A DNA stretch of 64,000 nucleotides from Pseudoalteromonas neustonica (GCF_001653135.1 NZ_BDDS01000005.1:62001-126000), one strand, 5' to 3'. Positions 24,749 to 34,389 are shown, counted from the stretch's first letter. Notes: a model not told the origin generated them from the letters alone. Program-made: numbers and translations.

Positions 24749-25990
24749 TTTGGTGCTGCCTTGCGGAAGTTTAATGGTGATTTGCGCGCCATGTTCGGTA
24801 TTTGCTAACTGTAGCTGGCCGTTGTGCTTTTGTATTATGTCGTTACATAGTGCGAGTCCAAGCCCGTTGCCGGTTTTTTTAGTGGTGTATAAAGGCTGGA
24901 TTGCGTGCTCTAGATTAGCAAAACCTGGGCCGTTGTCGGTCAGTTGCAGTATTTGTATATCGGCTTGGTGAAAGCAACGTAAGGTTATACATGCAGGACT
25001 GTGAGTGGCCTCAAATGTATTTTTAAATACATTAATTAACAGTTGCTCAATAAGTAGCTTATCAGCAAAGCATTGCGACTCGCCTGCAAAATTAAGTTGA
25101 ATATTTTGCTCGGCAGCATTGAGAGTCGCCAAGACTTTTAAATCAAAGTAGTGTGGCTTTGCTGCAGGCAAGCGGCTTAATTCTGAGTAGGCTTTTATAA
25201 ACTGCAGCAGTGATTCACTGCGTGATTTTACTCGCGTTAATACTTGTCTTGTTTGTTTTTCATTTAGTGTTTCTGTGCTTAGTAGTGTATCTGTCATAGA
25301 TGCCATGGGGGTCAGCGAGTTATTTAACTCATGCGATAAAATACGAATTAAATCAGCTTGGGATTGACGTTTTGCATCTTGCAGTTGATGACCAATATAA
25401 CTGGCGGTAATAAGTGTTTGTTTTGTATCATTGAGCGCAATACGTTGCACTTGCCAATTTTGATTTAATTTAGCATGACTACATTGTTTATCTTTAACTG
25501 TAAAACCGCATTCAGCCATACTCATACCCCGTAGTAGCGGCGTTTTAAGTTGCTGATACATCGGATGATTGAAGAAAATAAGCTGCTCTTGCTCGTTAAA
25601 TAGGGCTACTGGATGGGGCCAGTGTTGAAATAGCCCGTCGATCAAATGCGTTGATTGTGGTGCAGGCTTGTTAAATAGCGTTTCAATTTGTGCACCGAGA
25701 GCCGTCCATGGTGAGCTTGGATCTTTGTAACCTAAGCTAAGGTTACTTTGCCCTTGTTGTTTTGCATCAATGTAGGCTTGCAGCTGAGCAACAGGCGAAA
25801 AATAAGCGTTAAATAGCCTGTAGATACACATAATAAGCAGGTAACTAAGGCAAATAGCCAAAGTGGTAGTTAGCAGTACGTCTTGGCTGAATTGGTAAAT
25901 CCAGCCTGTACTTGGCACAATAATAGCGCAAAAAATACCAGTGAACGTGCTAATTACCTTGGCTTTATGACTCACTTTAAAGTTACTCAT
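24746..25990 (-). CDS. NtrY-like sensor histidine kinase (system 1)
   Basis: About 414 residues. Two N-terminal membrane segments (about 13-60) enclose a very short periplasmic part, followed by a PAS-like region (residues 125-185) and the kinase core: H-box 'RILSHELNNSLTPM', N-box 'NVFKNTFEATHSP', and G-boxes 'TDNGPGFANL' and 'GNGLGLAL'. The short periplasmic part means the signal is probably sensed in the membrane or cytoplasm. I use the ATG at 25990, preceded by AGGGG and overlapping the response regulator gene by eight bases; the frame could begin at a TTG three bases earlier. It would control phosphorylation of the adjacent sigma-54 regulator. Confidence 0.85.
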   Translation of the reverse strand: MSNFKVSHKAKVISTFTGIFCAIIVPSTGWIYQFSQDVLLTTTLAICLSYLLIMCIYRLFNAYFSPVAQLQAYIDAKQQGQSNLSLGYKDPSSPWTALGAQIETLFNKPAPQSTHLIDGLFQHWPHPVALFNEQEQLIFFNHPMYQQLKTPLLRGMSMAECGFTVKDKQCSHAKLNQNWQVQRIALNDTKQTLITASYIGHQLQDAKRQSQADLIRILSHELNNSLTPMASMTDTLLSTETLNEKQTRQVLTRVKSRSESLLQFIKAYSELSRLPAAKPHYFDLKVLATLNAAEQNIQLNFAGESQCFADKLLIEQLLINVFKNTFEATHSPACITLRCFHQADIQILQLTDNGPGFANLEHAIQPLYTTKKTGNGLGLALCNDIIQKHNGQLQLANTEHGAQITIKLPQGSTK

Positions 25991-27302
25991 CAAACCCCTC
26001 TAGTTGGTATTTTTCCATCCGTCGGTACAGCGCATTACGTGAAATACCTAAACTTTTTGCCGCCGCAGTTATTTGTTGGTTATGCTGTTGTAGTACGTCA
26101 GTGATTCTTTGTTTTTCAAGCTCTTCAAGTGTGAGTTGTGGAATTAATTGGCTTTTACTTGTTTGGCTATCCAGCATTATATGGGCTAATTCGATGACAC
26201 TCTGCGTGCAAATCAACATAGCGCGTTCTATTACATGGCTTAGCTCACGAATATTACCGGGCCAGCTATGGTTGCATAGCAGCTCTTCAACGCTTTGGGA
26301 TAATGTGCAAGGCGACTTGTTATATTTACCAGCAAACTGATTAATAAAATGTGCGGCGAGTGGCAATATATCGTCTTTTCGTTCACGCAGAGCTGGGAGC
26401 GTGATCACAAAGGTGTTTAAGCGATAATATAAATCTTGGCGAAATTGCCCGTTTGTAATCGCGCTGGCTAAGTCTTGATTGGTTGCTGCAATTAGGCGTA
26501 CGTTAACCTGCTCACTGTTGTTTGCGCCCAGCGGTGTAAATTCACCGGTTTCGAGTACTTGCAATAATTTAGGCTGTAAATGAAACGGTAAAGTGCCTAT
26601 TTCATCCATAAATAAGGTGCCATTTTTGGCGCGGCTAAACGCACCAGTGCGGTCTTGCTTAGCGTCGGTAAACGCGCCTTTATGATGACCGAATAGCTCA
26701 CTTTCAAATAGAGACTCTGCAACAGCACCCATATTTAGGCTCACAAAGGGGGCTTCACTGCGTGCGCTTAATTGGTGGATACGCTTGGCTAGTTGTGATT
26801 TACCCGTGCCGTTTTCTCCTAAAATTAATAAGTTAGCATCGGTTGGTGCAAGCTGTGTTATTAGGGTATTGAGCGATTGCATCGCGCTGGAGTATGCTAT
26901 CCAATCACTTTGTGTCGGCTGCGTAGTAATAGGCTTAATGTGATTAGCTATTTGGCTGAGTAATTTTTCTTTTCGCCATGGTTTTTCAATAAAATCTTTA
27001 GCGCCAGTTTGTAACCCGGTTACTGCAAGTTCAATATTTGCCCATGCAGTCATTAGCATAACGGGAATATCCAATGGCGTGATTTGCTCTAGTAGTGCAA
27101 GACCTTCCTTTCCTGAAGTTGTATCACGGGTGAAGTTCATGTCCAGTAACACCAGCGCAGGCGTTAACCGACAGAGCAATTGCATGCATTGGCTTGGTCC
27201 ATCAGCTTCAACCACACGATAGCCTGCCTGCTCTAAAAGTAGTGATAGGGCAAAGCGAATGTCATCGTCGTCATCAACAACTAAAATAGTGTGTGGGGTC
27301 AT
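25983..27302 (-). CDS. NtrC-type sigma-54 dependent response regulator (system 1)
   Basis: About 439 residues. Receiver domain at the N-terminus ('ILVVDDDDDIRFALSLLLEQAGY'), with phosphoacceptor Asp in 'VLLDMNF' and a distinctive longer loop 'TRDTTSGKEG'. Then an AAA+ domain with Walker A 'GENGTGKSQLAKRI', Walker B 'TLFMDEIG' and the sigma-54 contact loop reading GAFTDA instead of GAFTGA. The C-terminus carries a Fis-type helix-turn-helix ('ITAAAKSLGISRNALYRRM'). The start is uncertain: the ATG at 27302 begins the conserved domain but lacks a ribosome site, while an ATG at 27332 directly abuts AAGGAG. It lies after the permease gene and probably activates the operon's sigma-54 promoter. Confidence 0.85.
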   Translation of the reverse strand: MTPHTILVVDDDDDIRFALSLLLEQAGYRVVEADGPSQCMQLLCRLTPALVLLDMNFTRDTTSGKEGLALLEQITPLDIPVMLMTAWANIELAVTGLQTGAKDFIEKPWRKEKLLSQIANHIKPITTQPTQSDWIAYSSAMQSLNTLITQLAPTDANLLILGENGTGKSQLAKRIHQLSARSEAPFVSLNMGAVAESLFESELFGHHKGAFTDAKQDRTGAFSRAKNGTLFMDEIGTLPFHLQPKLLQVLETGEFTPLGANNSEQVNVRLIAATNQDLASAITNGQFRQDLYYRLNTFVITLPALRERKDDILPLAAHFINQFAGKYNKSPCTLSQSVEELLCNHSWPGNIRELSHVIERAMLICTQSVIELAHIMLDSQTSKSQLIPQLTLEELEKQRITDVLQQHNQQITAAAKSLGISRNALYRRMEKYQLEGFDE

Positions 27303-27314
27303 TGTGGTTGTAAT

Positions 27315-27330
27315 GGCAGCGTATGCTGCC
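27315..27330 (-). other. Small hairpin between permease and regulator genes (system 1)
   Basis: GGCAGC and GCTGCC flank a 4-base loop in the gap between the permease stop and the domain start of the response regulator. A comparable hairpin occupies the same place in the second system. Confidence 0.45.
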
Positions 27331-27344
27331 ATCTCCTTAAAAGT

Positions 27345-29849
27345 TTATTGCTCTCTAAGCGCACGCATAGGGTCAGCATTAATAATACGCCATACTACCA
27401 AAACAATGGCAATAAAGACGATAGCAATCAATAAACTAGTGAATATTGTTAGTGCTTGCCAAGAAAATGCTGGCAACATAGGAATTGCTTTTTGTAGCGC
27501 TAAATAAAGACCGCAGGCGAGGGTAATAGCAATAGCTAGCGCACTCAGTAGTAAGCCATTAAAGCTTTTTAATGTTCGCTTCATTAGGTTAATACGGCTT
27601 GCGCCGGTTGCCATGCGTATTGCAAGTTCAAAGCGTTTTAATTCTGTAAAGCTCATCGCCATACCATTACTACCTACGGCTGCAAGTAGTAAAGTTAATA
27701 GAGATAACGCACTGATAAAATAAAACTGTACGCGCTGCGGCATTGTTTGTTCTGCCCAGCGCTCATCAAGTGTGCGTGCATCTACTTCAACCACTTGTGG
27801 GTGAGCATATTGAATCGCTTGCATAATGGCATGTTTGTCAAAGCTCTGCCCTGGTGGTAGCTGCATAGCAATATTGATCCCAAAATTAGCATTATCGTGC
27901 GAATAACTGTAAAGCATAGTTGGATAGCCCTGATCTTTTGCCATCATGGTGTAATTGTCTGCGATTACTCCAATAACTTGACGATTAGAAACTTTTTTAC
28001 CTATTACCGATTCAATCGTGCCATCTGTGGACAATTGCTTGGCAAAGGTTTCGTTGATCAATGCCACAGGCTCTAAATTTAGATACTGCGTTTGAGTCAT
28101 ATTCTGCCCTGCTAGCAAATTGAGCTTATAGGTCTGTAAATAATCAGGCGCAATATTAATCGTCATATAGGTAAAGCGCTCTTGTGTTTGCTCATCCTCA
28201 GTCATATTTATGACGGTATTAAAACTAAAGGGTTCGCCTTGGCTTTGTAGTGGGGTGATATTGGGCTGCACTTGGAGGATTGCTTGCTCAAGTTGATTTT
28301 TTATTTCGAGCGCCCCCTGATAGCGTTGCTTAGTTTTTTGCTCTGCGGCCTCAGGATCTTGTGCGACTTGCGCTACTTTTTCCTCAATTTCAGCACTGTC
28401 TAAAATCGGATCATCGTTACTTTGTAGACGTACATTGGCTATTAGTGTATTTCCTGGCTCAAAACCTAAGTGAATATTTAGCTTATCGTAGGCGGTATTT
28501 GCCAGCATAGCGGTGCCCGTTAAAATAACCGCAGCGGAGCTTAACTGTGCAATAAATAACACTTGACTAAGACGGGTCACTTTACCTGCATTGACACCCT
28601 TATTACCGTTATTAAGGTTGCTAATTAGTTGTGTTTGATCAAACTGACGGGTTGATAAAAATGCAAAAAATAAATTTATCGTCAGCACAATTGCAACCGC
28701 AACAGCAATAGTTATTGCATCAATTTGCACTAGTTCAAGCATCGCGATATTACCACCGCTGATGATAGGTAATAGCCTAATCAGCCAAGCGGCACCTAAC
28801 AAACCTAATACTGCGGCGAGTAAAAAGGTGCTCAGGTTTTCTAAAAAGCTCATTACTAATAATTTGTTGCGTGATGCGCCCATACATAACTGTGTGGCAA
28901 ATTCTTGTTCGCGTTGTTGGTAATGGGCAATAAATAGGTTTAGTAGGTTGAGGCTTGCCATTACGAGTAAGATGACCACAGTTGCTAATAAAAACAACAG
29001 CATGGTTTGCTGATCTTCCATCAGGTTATCGCGATATAAGGTTGCCGTGCTTTCTGGGGCCATGCTCTCAAACATTTGTTTCATAGGGCCAAGCTGTTCA
29101 CCTTGGTCAAGATAATACTGCTGCCAAAAACTCTCCATGTCATCGGCCGTAAATGCACGTTCGGTTTGGCGAAATAGGGGCTGCAGGCTGCCATCTATCG
29201 TCATTTGTGTAGGCATTGCTGCTTTTTCGGCTAAATCATAATAACGCCAAACTTGTTGAGTATATTTTTCATCGTTATCGGAATTAAACGATGAAAAGTC
29301 ACTGACCACTCCGCGAATTTGCACCGATGTGGCGTCTATTTGTAATGTTTGACCTATTGCATTTACGTTTTTTTGAAATGCGCTTTGCCATAAACTCTCA
29401 GAGATCCACACAGAGTTTTGAGTATTTACTTTGTTTGGTTGTTCACCTAGTAGCAGGGTTCCTCCGACCATGGTCATAAAGTTATTACTGGCATCAAAAC
29501 GTGACACTGGGTAATTCGTTTCATGCACTTTTACCGCACTTTCGTCAGCTTGGTATGCAGCAAACCGGCCGTATCCTTTGTATTGCTCAGCTAATAGTGC
29601 CAAGCGCTTAGCGGTAAACATAGAAACACGCATGTCTTGTGAAACCGCCATGGTACGGTTAATGACATACAGGCTGTTTTCGTCTTTTATATCAGGTAAA
29701 GGTTTAAAAATAAGATGGCTACTCATGGCGACAACAGCAAGCACCGCTGCCAACGTTAAACTTAACGTAAGTAGAATTGGCAGTGACAAACGTGGCAATG
29801 TAAATAGCCGTAAAACACCGTGACGTAATGCGCGTAGATAAAAACTCAT
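27345..29849 (-). CDS. MacB/FtsX-type ABC transporter permease (system 1)
   Basis: An 834-residue permease composed of two FtsX/MacB_PCD halves. An N-terminal helix (about 20-43) precedes a large periplasmic domain, then three helices around 280-400, a middle helix (about 432-455), a second periplasmic domain and three C-terminal helices after 705. Each half has the signature of ABC3 permeases: 'QLCMGASRNKLLVMSFLENL' in the first and 'AIRMATGASRINLMKRTL' in the second. These 8-helix proteins act as mechanotransmission exporters with an ATPase and a periplasmic adaptor. The start overlaps the ATPase stop (ATGA). The substrate is unknown; peptides or lipophilic toxins are typical. Confidence 0.9.
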   Translation of the reverse strand: MSFYLRALRHGVLRLFTLPRLSLPILLTLSLTLAAVLAVVAMSSHLIFKPLPDIKDENSLYVINRTMAVSQDMRVSMFTAKRLALLAEQYKGYGRFAAYQADESAVKVHETNYPVSRFDASNNFMTMVGGTLLLGEQPNKVNTQNSVWISESLWQSAFQKNVNAIGQTLQIDATSVQIRGVVSDFSSFNSDNDEKYTQQVWRYYDLAEKAAMPTQMTIDGSLQPLFRQTERAFTADDMESFWQQYYLDQGEQLGPMKQMFESMAPESTATLYRDNLMEDQQTMLLFLLATVVILLVMASLNLLNLFIAHYQQREQEFATQLCMGASRNKLLVMSFLENLSTFLLAAVLGLLGAAWLIRLLPIISGGNIAMLELVQIDAITIAVAVAIVLTINLFFAFLSTRQFDQTQLISNLNNGNKGVNAGKVTRLSQVLFIAQLSSAAVILTGTAMLANTAYDKLNIHLGFEPGNTLIANVRLQSNDDPILDSAEIEEKVAQVAQDPEAAEQKTKQRYQGALEIKNQLEQAILQVQPNITPLQSQGEPFSFNTVINMTEDEQTQERFTYMTINIAPDYLQTYKLNLLAGQNMTQTQYLNLEPVALINETFAKQLSTDGTIESVIGKKVSNRQVIGVIADNYTMMAKDQGYPTMLYSYSHDNANFGINIAMQLPPGQSFDKHAIMQAIQYAHPQVVEVDARTLDERWAEQTMPQRVQFYFISALSLLTLLLAAVGSNGMAMSFTELKRFELAIRMATGASRINLMKRTLKSFNGLLLSALAIAITLACGLYLALQKAIPMLPAFSWQALTIFTSLLIAIVFIAIVLVVWRIINADPMRALREQ

Positions 29850-30538
29850 GCAACGGCCTCCTGATGTTCAACCAATACTTTACCATCAAATAAACGGATT
29901 TGACGCTGTGCCATTTGACTGTAACGTTCATCATGCGTCACCATAACAACGGTGGCACCTTGCTTGTTTAAATCAAGTAACAGTTGCATTACAGCATCGC
30001 CGTTTTGGCTATCTAAGTTACCGGTTGGTTCATCTACTAGCAGTAAGTCAGGGTTGCCTACTAATGCGCGAGCGATTGCAACGCGCTGCTGCTGTCCGCC
30101 AGATAACTGGTTTGGTTTATGATCTAAGCGTGCACTCATGTTTACCGCTGCTAGCTGTTTCTCCACTGCGGTTTTTATTTCTTTGCTAGATGTGCCGCGG
30201 TGCTCCAATGGCAATGCCACGTTTTCAAATACAGTTAGGCTATCAATTAAATTGAATGACTGAAATACATAGCCAATATGCTTGTTACGTACGCTAGAGC
30301 GTTGATCAACTTTAAGGCTATGTGTATCAATATTGGCTAATTGATAATGGCCATCAGTTGGCGTATCTAGCAGGCCTAATATACTGAGCAAGGTTGACTT
30401 TCCACAACCTGAAGCCCCTGAGATAGCGATGAATTCACCTTTATTGATAGTTAAAGATACATCTTGTAGGGCATGTGTTTTTACTTGGCCTTTACTGTAC
30501 ACTTTATTGATATTGTTAATTGTTACGAGTGCTGTCAT
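29846..30538 (-). CDS. ABC transporter ATPase, MacB/LolD-like (system 1)
   Basis: A 230-residue ATP-binding subunit. Walker A 'SGASGCGKSTLLS', Q-loop 'IGYVFQSFNLID', signature 'LSGGQQQR', Walker B 'LLLVDEPTGNLDS' and the H-loop 'VTHDERY' are all intact. It sits between the adaptor and permease genes of the same minus-strand operon and overlaps the permease gene by four bases. Energises the two-half permease in a MacB-like tripartite exporter. Closely similar to its paralogue at 63.1-63.9 kb. Confidence 0.95.
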   Translation of the reverse strand: MTALVTINNINKVYSKGQVKTHALQDVSLTINKGEFIAISGASGCGKSTLLSILGLLDTPTDGHYQLANIDTHSLKVDQRSSVRNKHIGYVFQSFNLIDSLTVFENVALPLEHRGTSSKEIKTAVEKQLAAVNMSARLDHKPNQLSGGQQQRVAIARALVGNPDLLLVDEPTGNLDSQNGDAVMQLLLDLNKQGATVVMVTHDERYSQMAQRQIRLFDGKVLVEHQEAVA

Positions 30539-30548
30539 GAGGTTTTCC

Positions 30549-31805
30549 TTAAAGTTTTGAAGTATCTAGGGCCAAGTGGGTGTAAGTATGCCATTGGCTT
30601 AAATCATTTGTGATAATTTTTTCACCCGCAATAGCCCCGGTGGTAATTAACAGCTCAGAGCCTGTTAATTCGCCAAAGGTGATTTGCTGTTGTTGTAGTT
30701 GTGGTTGGTTGGGAATTTGTTTGTATAGTCGTTGTGCGCCAAGTGGTTTTAAACCGGGTTGCTGGCTCACATATAATGCATTCTCTTTGCGCTCAACGAA
30801 TACCAATGCATTGACTGGTTGTGCTGGGCGTAGGTTTGAAGGTAGTGGTTCGCTCAGATGTACTTCGGCTACAATAAAGCCATTTTCGACTACAGATGCC
30901 AGCTGTTTAACTGTGCCTTTTAGCGTGCCATTGGGATGCTTTAATTCAACCGTAGCACCAAGTTGAATACGTTCAGCAATACGTTGTGGGATATTCAGTC
31001 TTGCCATTAATTGTGTTTTTGAACCAACGCGCGCCATTGCTTGCCCTTGGTTTACCCGCTCTCCAAGTTCAATATCTAAACGTTGTAGGGTGCCTGCAAT
31101 CCCAGCGGTGATAGTTAATGCCGCAACTTTGTTGCTGACTAAATCGACTTGTTTTTGTTGCTGTGTTAATAGAATTTTCTGTTGCTCAAGTTCTAACTTG
31201 TGCATTTCTTTTTGTTTTTCAAAGCGGTAATTTGCAAATTCTAGGCGTTTCTTAAGTTGATTGTGTTTAAGAATGGCACGCTCTAAATCAATTTTGGCAG
31301 CAATACCTTGATCCGATAGGCGCTGGTTTACGTCAACATCTAACTTAGCCCCTTGTATCTGACTATCAATATCAGCCAATTCGGCTTGGAAGGTTAATTG
31401 CTCGTTTTGTTTTTGAAATTTAAATGAGGCAAATTCAGAATGCATACGCTCAAGTTTGGCCTGTGATTCAAACAATTGCTGTTGTAAATCAGGATTAACT
31501 AACTTCGCGATAATAGTTGTTGCTTCTACATCAGCACCTGCTCGTAAATAAATCTCACCCACTTGCCCTGTTGCTGGTGCGCTGATCAGGCGTTCATAGC
31601 GCGATGCGTATTGACCATACACTGGCGTCATAATATCAATATCGCCTTGCTGTACAGTAACTACATTGAGCGTGTTAGCGCTAAGCTGTGGTGTGGTCGG
31701 TTTAATAGTGAAATAACCGATACATGTGACAGCCACAAGCGCTGCAATAATTAGCACAACTTTTAATGTGTTCGGTTTTGTTTTTTGGTCAATATTGATA
31801 TTCAT
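30549..31805 (-). CDS. Efflux periplasmic adaptor (HlyD/MacA-like, system 1)
   Basis: A 418-residue membrane fusion protein. N-terminal membrane anchor (about 15-34), a barrel-sandwich segment ('VYGQYASRYERLISAPATGQVGEIYLRAGADVEA'), a long coiled coil rich in Q, K and E (about 112-210), and then the second half of the lipoyl domain ('ITAGIAGTLQRLDIELGERVNQGQAMARVG') and beta-barrel domains. It would bridge the permease to an outer-membrane channel, which is not encoded nearby. It is the first gene of the operon, 26 bases downstream of the inferred sigma-54 start point. Confidence 0.9.
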   Translation of the reverse strand: MNINIDQKTKPNTLKVVLIIAALVAVTCIGYFTIKPTTPQLSANTLNVVTVQQGDIDIMTPVYGQYASRYERLISAPATGQVGEIYLRAGADVEATTIIAKLVNPDLQQQLFESQAKLERMHSEFASFKFQKQNEQLTFQAELADIDSQIQGAKLDVDVNQRLSDQGIAAKIDLERAILKHNQLKKRLEFANYRFEKQKEMHKLELEQQKILLTQQQKQVDLVSNKVAALTITAGIAGTLQRLDIELGERVNQGQAMARVGSKTQLMARLNIPQRIAERIQLGATVELKHPNGTLKGTVKQLASVVENGFIVAEVHLSEPLPSNLRPAQPVNALVFVERKENALYVSQQPGLKPLGAQRLYKQIPNQPQLQQQQITFGELTGSELLITTGAIAGEKIITNDLSQWHTYTHLALDTSKL

Positions 31806-31840
31806 TATCTACTCATCATCTTGGTTGATACTGTAGTTAA

Positions 31841-31857
31841 TGAAAGTTTGATGCCAA
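31841..31857 (-). promoter_or_regulatory. Sigma-54-like promoter of the transporter operon
   Basis: On the minus strand TTGGCATCAAACTTTCA has the -24 TTGGCA, and TTTC where the -12 element should read TTGC, with the correct 10-base distance from GG to the -12 dinucleotide. The transcription start would be near 31831, leaving a 26-base leader. The -12 mismatch lowers confidence. Confidence 0.55.
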
Positions 31858-31917
31858 AATTAAATTTATTTATATTTCAATGGTTTGGTTGTTTTTGTGG
31901 TGTTTTTTAGTAGATGT

Positions 31918-31957
31918 GTGTTCGATATCGAACACGGCTGTGTTCGGTTTTGAATAC
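31918..31957 (-). promoter_or_regulatory. Two palindromic enhancer-like sites (probable UAS of system 1)
   Basis: GTGTTCGATATCGAACAC (31918-31935) is a perfect 18-base palindrome. A second copy, GTGTTCGGTTTTGAATAC (31940-31957), matches it at 14 of 18 positions. Their centres are 22 bp apart, two helical turns, and lie about 96 and 118 bp upstream of the predicted start. This fits dimer sites for an NtrC-type activator. Confidence 0.65.
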
Positions 31958-31960
31958 GCG

Positions 31961-32001
31961 TTACTCACCCCAGGCTTAGTTAACAGGCTTGGGGTGAGTA
32001 A
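31961..32001 (-). terminator. Hairpin downstream of the DUF5916 gene
   Basis: TTACTCACCCCA and TGGGGTGAGTAA form a 12-bp stem with a 17-base loop, about 23 bases after the stop. It has no T-run. Confidence 0.5.
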
Positions 32002-32023
32002 TCAGAGTGCTGATTAAGTAGGC

Positions 32024-34285
32024 TTAAAAGCGGTAGCGGATTTTTGCGACAAAATTATCGCCAGTGCGCTCTCCCCAACCTTCACTAAATAACTCCAAGT
32101 TAGCCTGATTTAAGTCATTCACCGAACGTCCGCCTCGGCTGTAGACTAAAAATATATTTGATAGTGGCGACAGCTCATAACGATAGCGAATTTGCATACG
32201 AGTGGTAGAGCGCGAGAAGTCATTGGCTACCGCATTGCTAGCGTATAAGTCGCCGTTACTATTAATACGCTGTGCTTGGCCATCTGTACCTGTGGCACTG
32301 ATCCACTGAAAGCGTACTCTTAGTTCTTGTTTATCATCAATAGTGGCATCAAAATCAATGCTGTTATTAAGCTCTTTAAAGTTATAGCGAGCCAGTTGAT
32401 TATCTATCCACAGTAAACTGTCTTTTTCCTGTTCTGCCCACAAGCTCCACGATATACGATAATTATCAGTGAAGTAATAACTGGGATGGTAATGTAAGCT
32501 GGTGGCTTGGCCGTCAGAAAAAGTGTCTTCATACCCTAAACCAATATGGTGGCGAAACTTGTTTTGATTACCAAAGTTATATTCAGTAAAAAATTCGTAA
32601 CCTGACTCGGTATTGAATATACCATTGCCACGACTAGTACGGTCATCTTTACCTGAGGTGATATATTCAGCGCGCCAAAACAAAAATGAGGTATCTTTGT
32701 ATTCTTCATTACCGCTGAGAAATATAAAGCTTTTTAGATGATCGCCTTGGCTGTTGTAATCAACTCGCGCAGCAAGTTCAACACGGCGCTGCTTTAATGA
32801 ATCATCGGCACTAAAGTCTGTAAAATAACGCTCATTAGAGTAGTAAATACGCTGTAAATCATTGCGCGATAAAAAGCCTAGATCGTTAACGTCATAATCA
32901 TCAGTGTAGCGCGTTAAATTAAGTCGTTGCTGCCAGTTATCATTAAATTTATGCACCACATTAAACCATGCGCCTTGGCCTTGTGTGTCAGGCTCTTGTG
33001 TGTGTTTATTATCAATAAAACTGCCGCTGAACTGACCCTGTATTTGTATGCTGTCACTGACATCTGTTCTAAAATCAATAGTGTGTACTTGCGCTTCTCG
33101 CCCTTCGCTGGCTCTATCTGCGTAAGTGGCTAAATAACCAACTTGTGCTTTTGCGAACTTATATTGACCTCTGGCTGTAGCAAAACGACTTGCGTCTAAA
33201 CCGCTGTGAGTATCGTCTTCGATAACCATCATGGCACCAAAATCTATGTTTTGACCATTGCGGGTGTATTTTACTGCAGCATCAATATCGCCATCAACAC
33301 CAATGCGCCGTGTATGCACTAATCGCAACCCTGCATTACCTTGCAAGTCGAACAGTGACTGGTTTTCAGTGAAGAAAGAGCGACGTTCGGCAAAGAATGT
33401 TTCAAATGGTGAAAAGTTAACGACGAGGTTATCAGATTCAACTTGGCCAAAATCAGGGTTTAGCGCCACGCTTAATTGCTGGCTCGCATCTGGTCGCCAA
33501 AATATATCAAGACTCAGATTGCTGCTATTTTTGCTGTTCAACATATCTCGTTGATACATTGCGGAGCCGAATATTTCCAGTGATGAACTGGCAAAATTAT
33601 CAACGCTAACAGTACCAAACTCGCGGATAAAATCAGGTTGCTCACGAGATGTAGGCACTTGGCTGTAGCTACTGTCAGATTTGACGTCGTGACGACGGAC
33701 AAAAAGGCCAAGCTGACGTTGTGCGCTGCTTGCTTGTGCCATGGGGGCAACTGACCAAGGGATTAGATATTCAGCAGTCCAGCTGTTATCAGTTTGTGTG
33801 GTTTTACCAAACCACGTACCGTCCCAGTCGCTTTTAAAGCTATTATTGTTTTGCCAAATGCCATCACGCATTGAGCCGCCGTTGCCAAGAATAAAGCCAT
33901 AAGCGGTATTTTTACTGTTGTCAAAATCAATGATGAGTTCAATATAGTCACTTTCAAGATTGCTATCGCGGGCTGTACGCATGGCTGTTTGCTGTGTTTT
34001 AGGTTGCTGAGCAATAACTGCAACGTGAATGCCTTCTTCACTCGTAAAGTATTTCACTTCAGAGGCAACTGGCGCAGCCGCGAGACTAAAAGGTCTAATT
34101 GTTTTATTTAATACTAATGTGTGCGCTGTTTGCCACTGCACTTCATTTAATTGGCCGTCAACTTCCATTGCGCTAGTGTGTTGAGAAAAAAGGCTAATAG
34201 AGCAGGCGAGTGCTAAGGGGGCGAGGCTAAAATGAATTTTATTTTTTTGCAACCAAGTTTGGGGGAACCGAGACAAACCAGTCAT
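32024..34285 (-). CDS. DUF5916/CBM9-like outer membrane protein
   Basis: About 753 residues. The start is taken at the ATG at 34285, seven bases after AGGA; an earlier ATG at 34300 has a poorer site. A signal peptide is followed by a domain that resembles the sugar/metal-binding CBM9-like module (about residues 45-205, 'VDGQLNEVQWQTAH...', 'YIELIIDFDNSKNTAYGF'), and then DUF5916, where 'LNPDFGQVESDNLVVNFSPFETFFAERRSFFTENQSLF' is the hallmark. The C-terminus ends '...NFVAKIRYRF', typical of a barrel strand. It lies downstream of a zinc protease gene on the same strand, a neighbourhood often seen for this family. The function is unknown. Confidence 0.8.
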   Translation of the reverse strand: MTGLSRFPQTWLQKNKIHFSLAPLALACSISLFSQHTSAMEVDGQLNEVQWQTAHTLVLNKTIRPFSLAAAPVASEVKYFTSEEGIHVAVIAQQPKTQQTAMRTARDSNLESDYIELIIDFDNSKNTAYGFILGNGGSMRDGIWQNNNSFKSDWDGTWFGKTTQTDNSWTAEYLIPWSVAPMAQASSAQRQLGLFVRRHDVKSDSSYSQVPTSREQPDFIREFGTVSVDNFASSSLEIFGSAMYQRDMLNSKNSSNLSLDIFWRPDASQQLSVALNPDFGQVESDNLVVNFSPFETFFAERRSFFTENQSLFDLQGNAGLRLVHTRRIGVDGDIDAAVKYTRNGQNIDFGAMMVIEDDTHSGLDASRFATARGQYKFAKAQVGYLATYADRASEGREAQVHTIDFRTDVSDSIQIQGQFSGSFIDNKHTQEPDTQGQGAWFNVVHKFNDNWQQRLNLTRYTDDYDVNDLGFLSRNDLQRIYYSNERYFTDFSADDSLKQRRVELAARVDYNSQGDHLKSFIFLSGNEEYKDTSFLFWRAEYITSGKDDRTSRGNGIFNTESGYEFFTEYNFGNQNKFRHHIGLGYEDTFSDGQATSLHYHPSYYFTDNYRISWSLWAEQEKDSLLWIDNQLARYNFKELNNSIDFDATIDDKQELRVRFQWISATGTDGQAQRINSNGDLYASNAVANDFSRSTTRMQIRYRYELSPLSNIFLVYSRGGRSVNDLNQANLELFSEGWGERTGDNFVAKIRYRF

Positions 34286-34389
34286 AACTATTCCTGTCAT
34301 TTAATTACCGAGTATTTACTGGCGCGTAAGTGAAAGTAATGTTGTTAGGTTAATTTACGCATAAATATCAATAATTTGGTGTTATAAAA

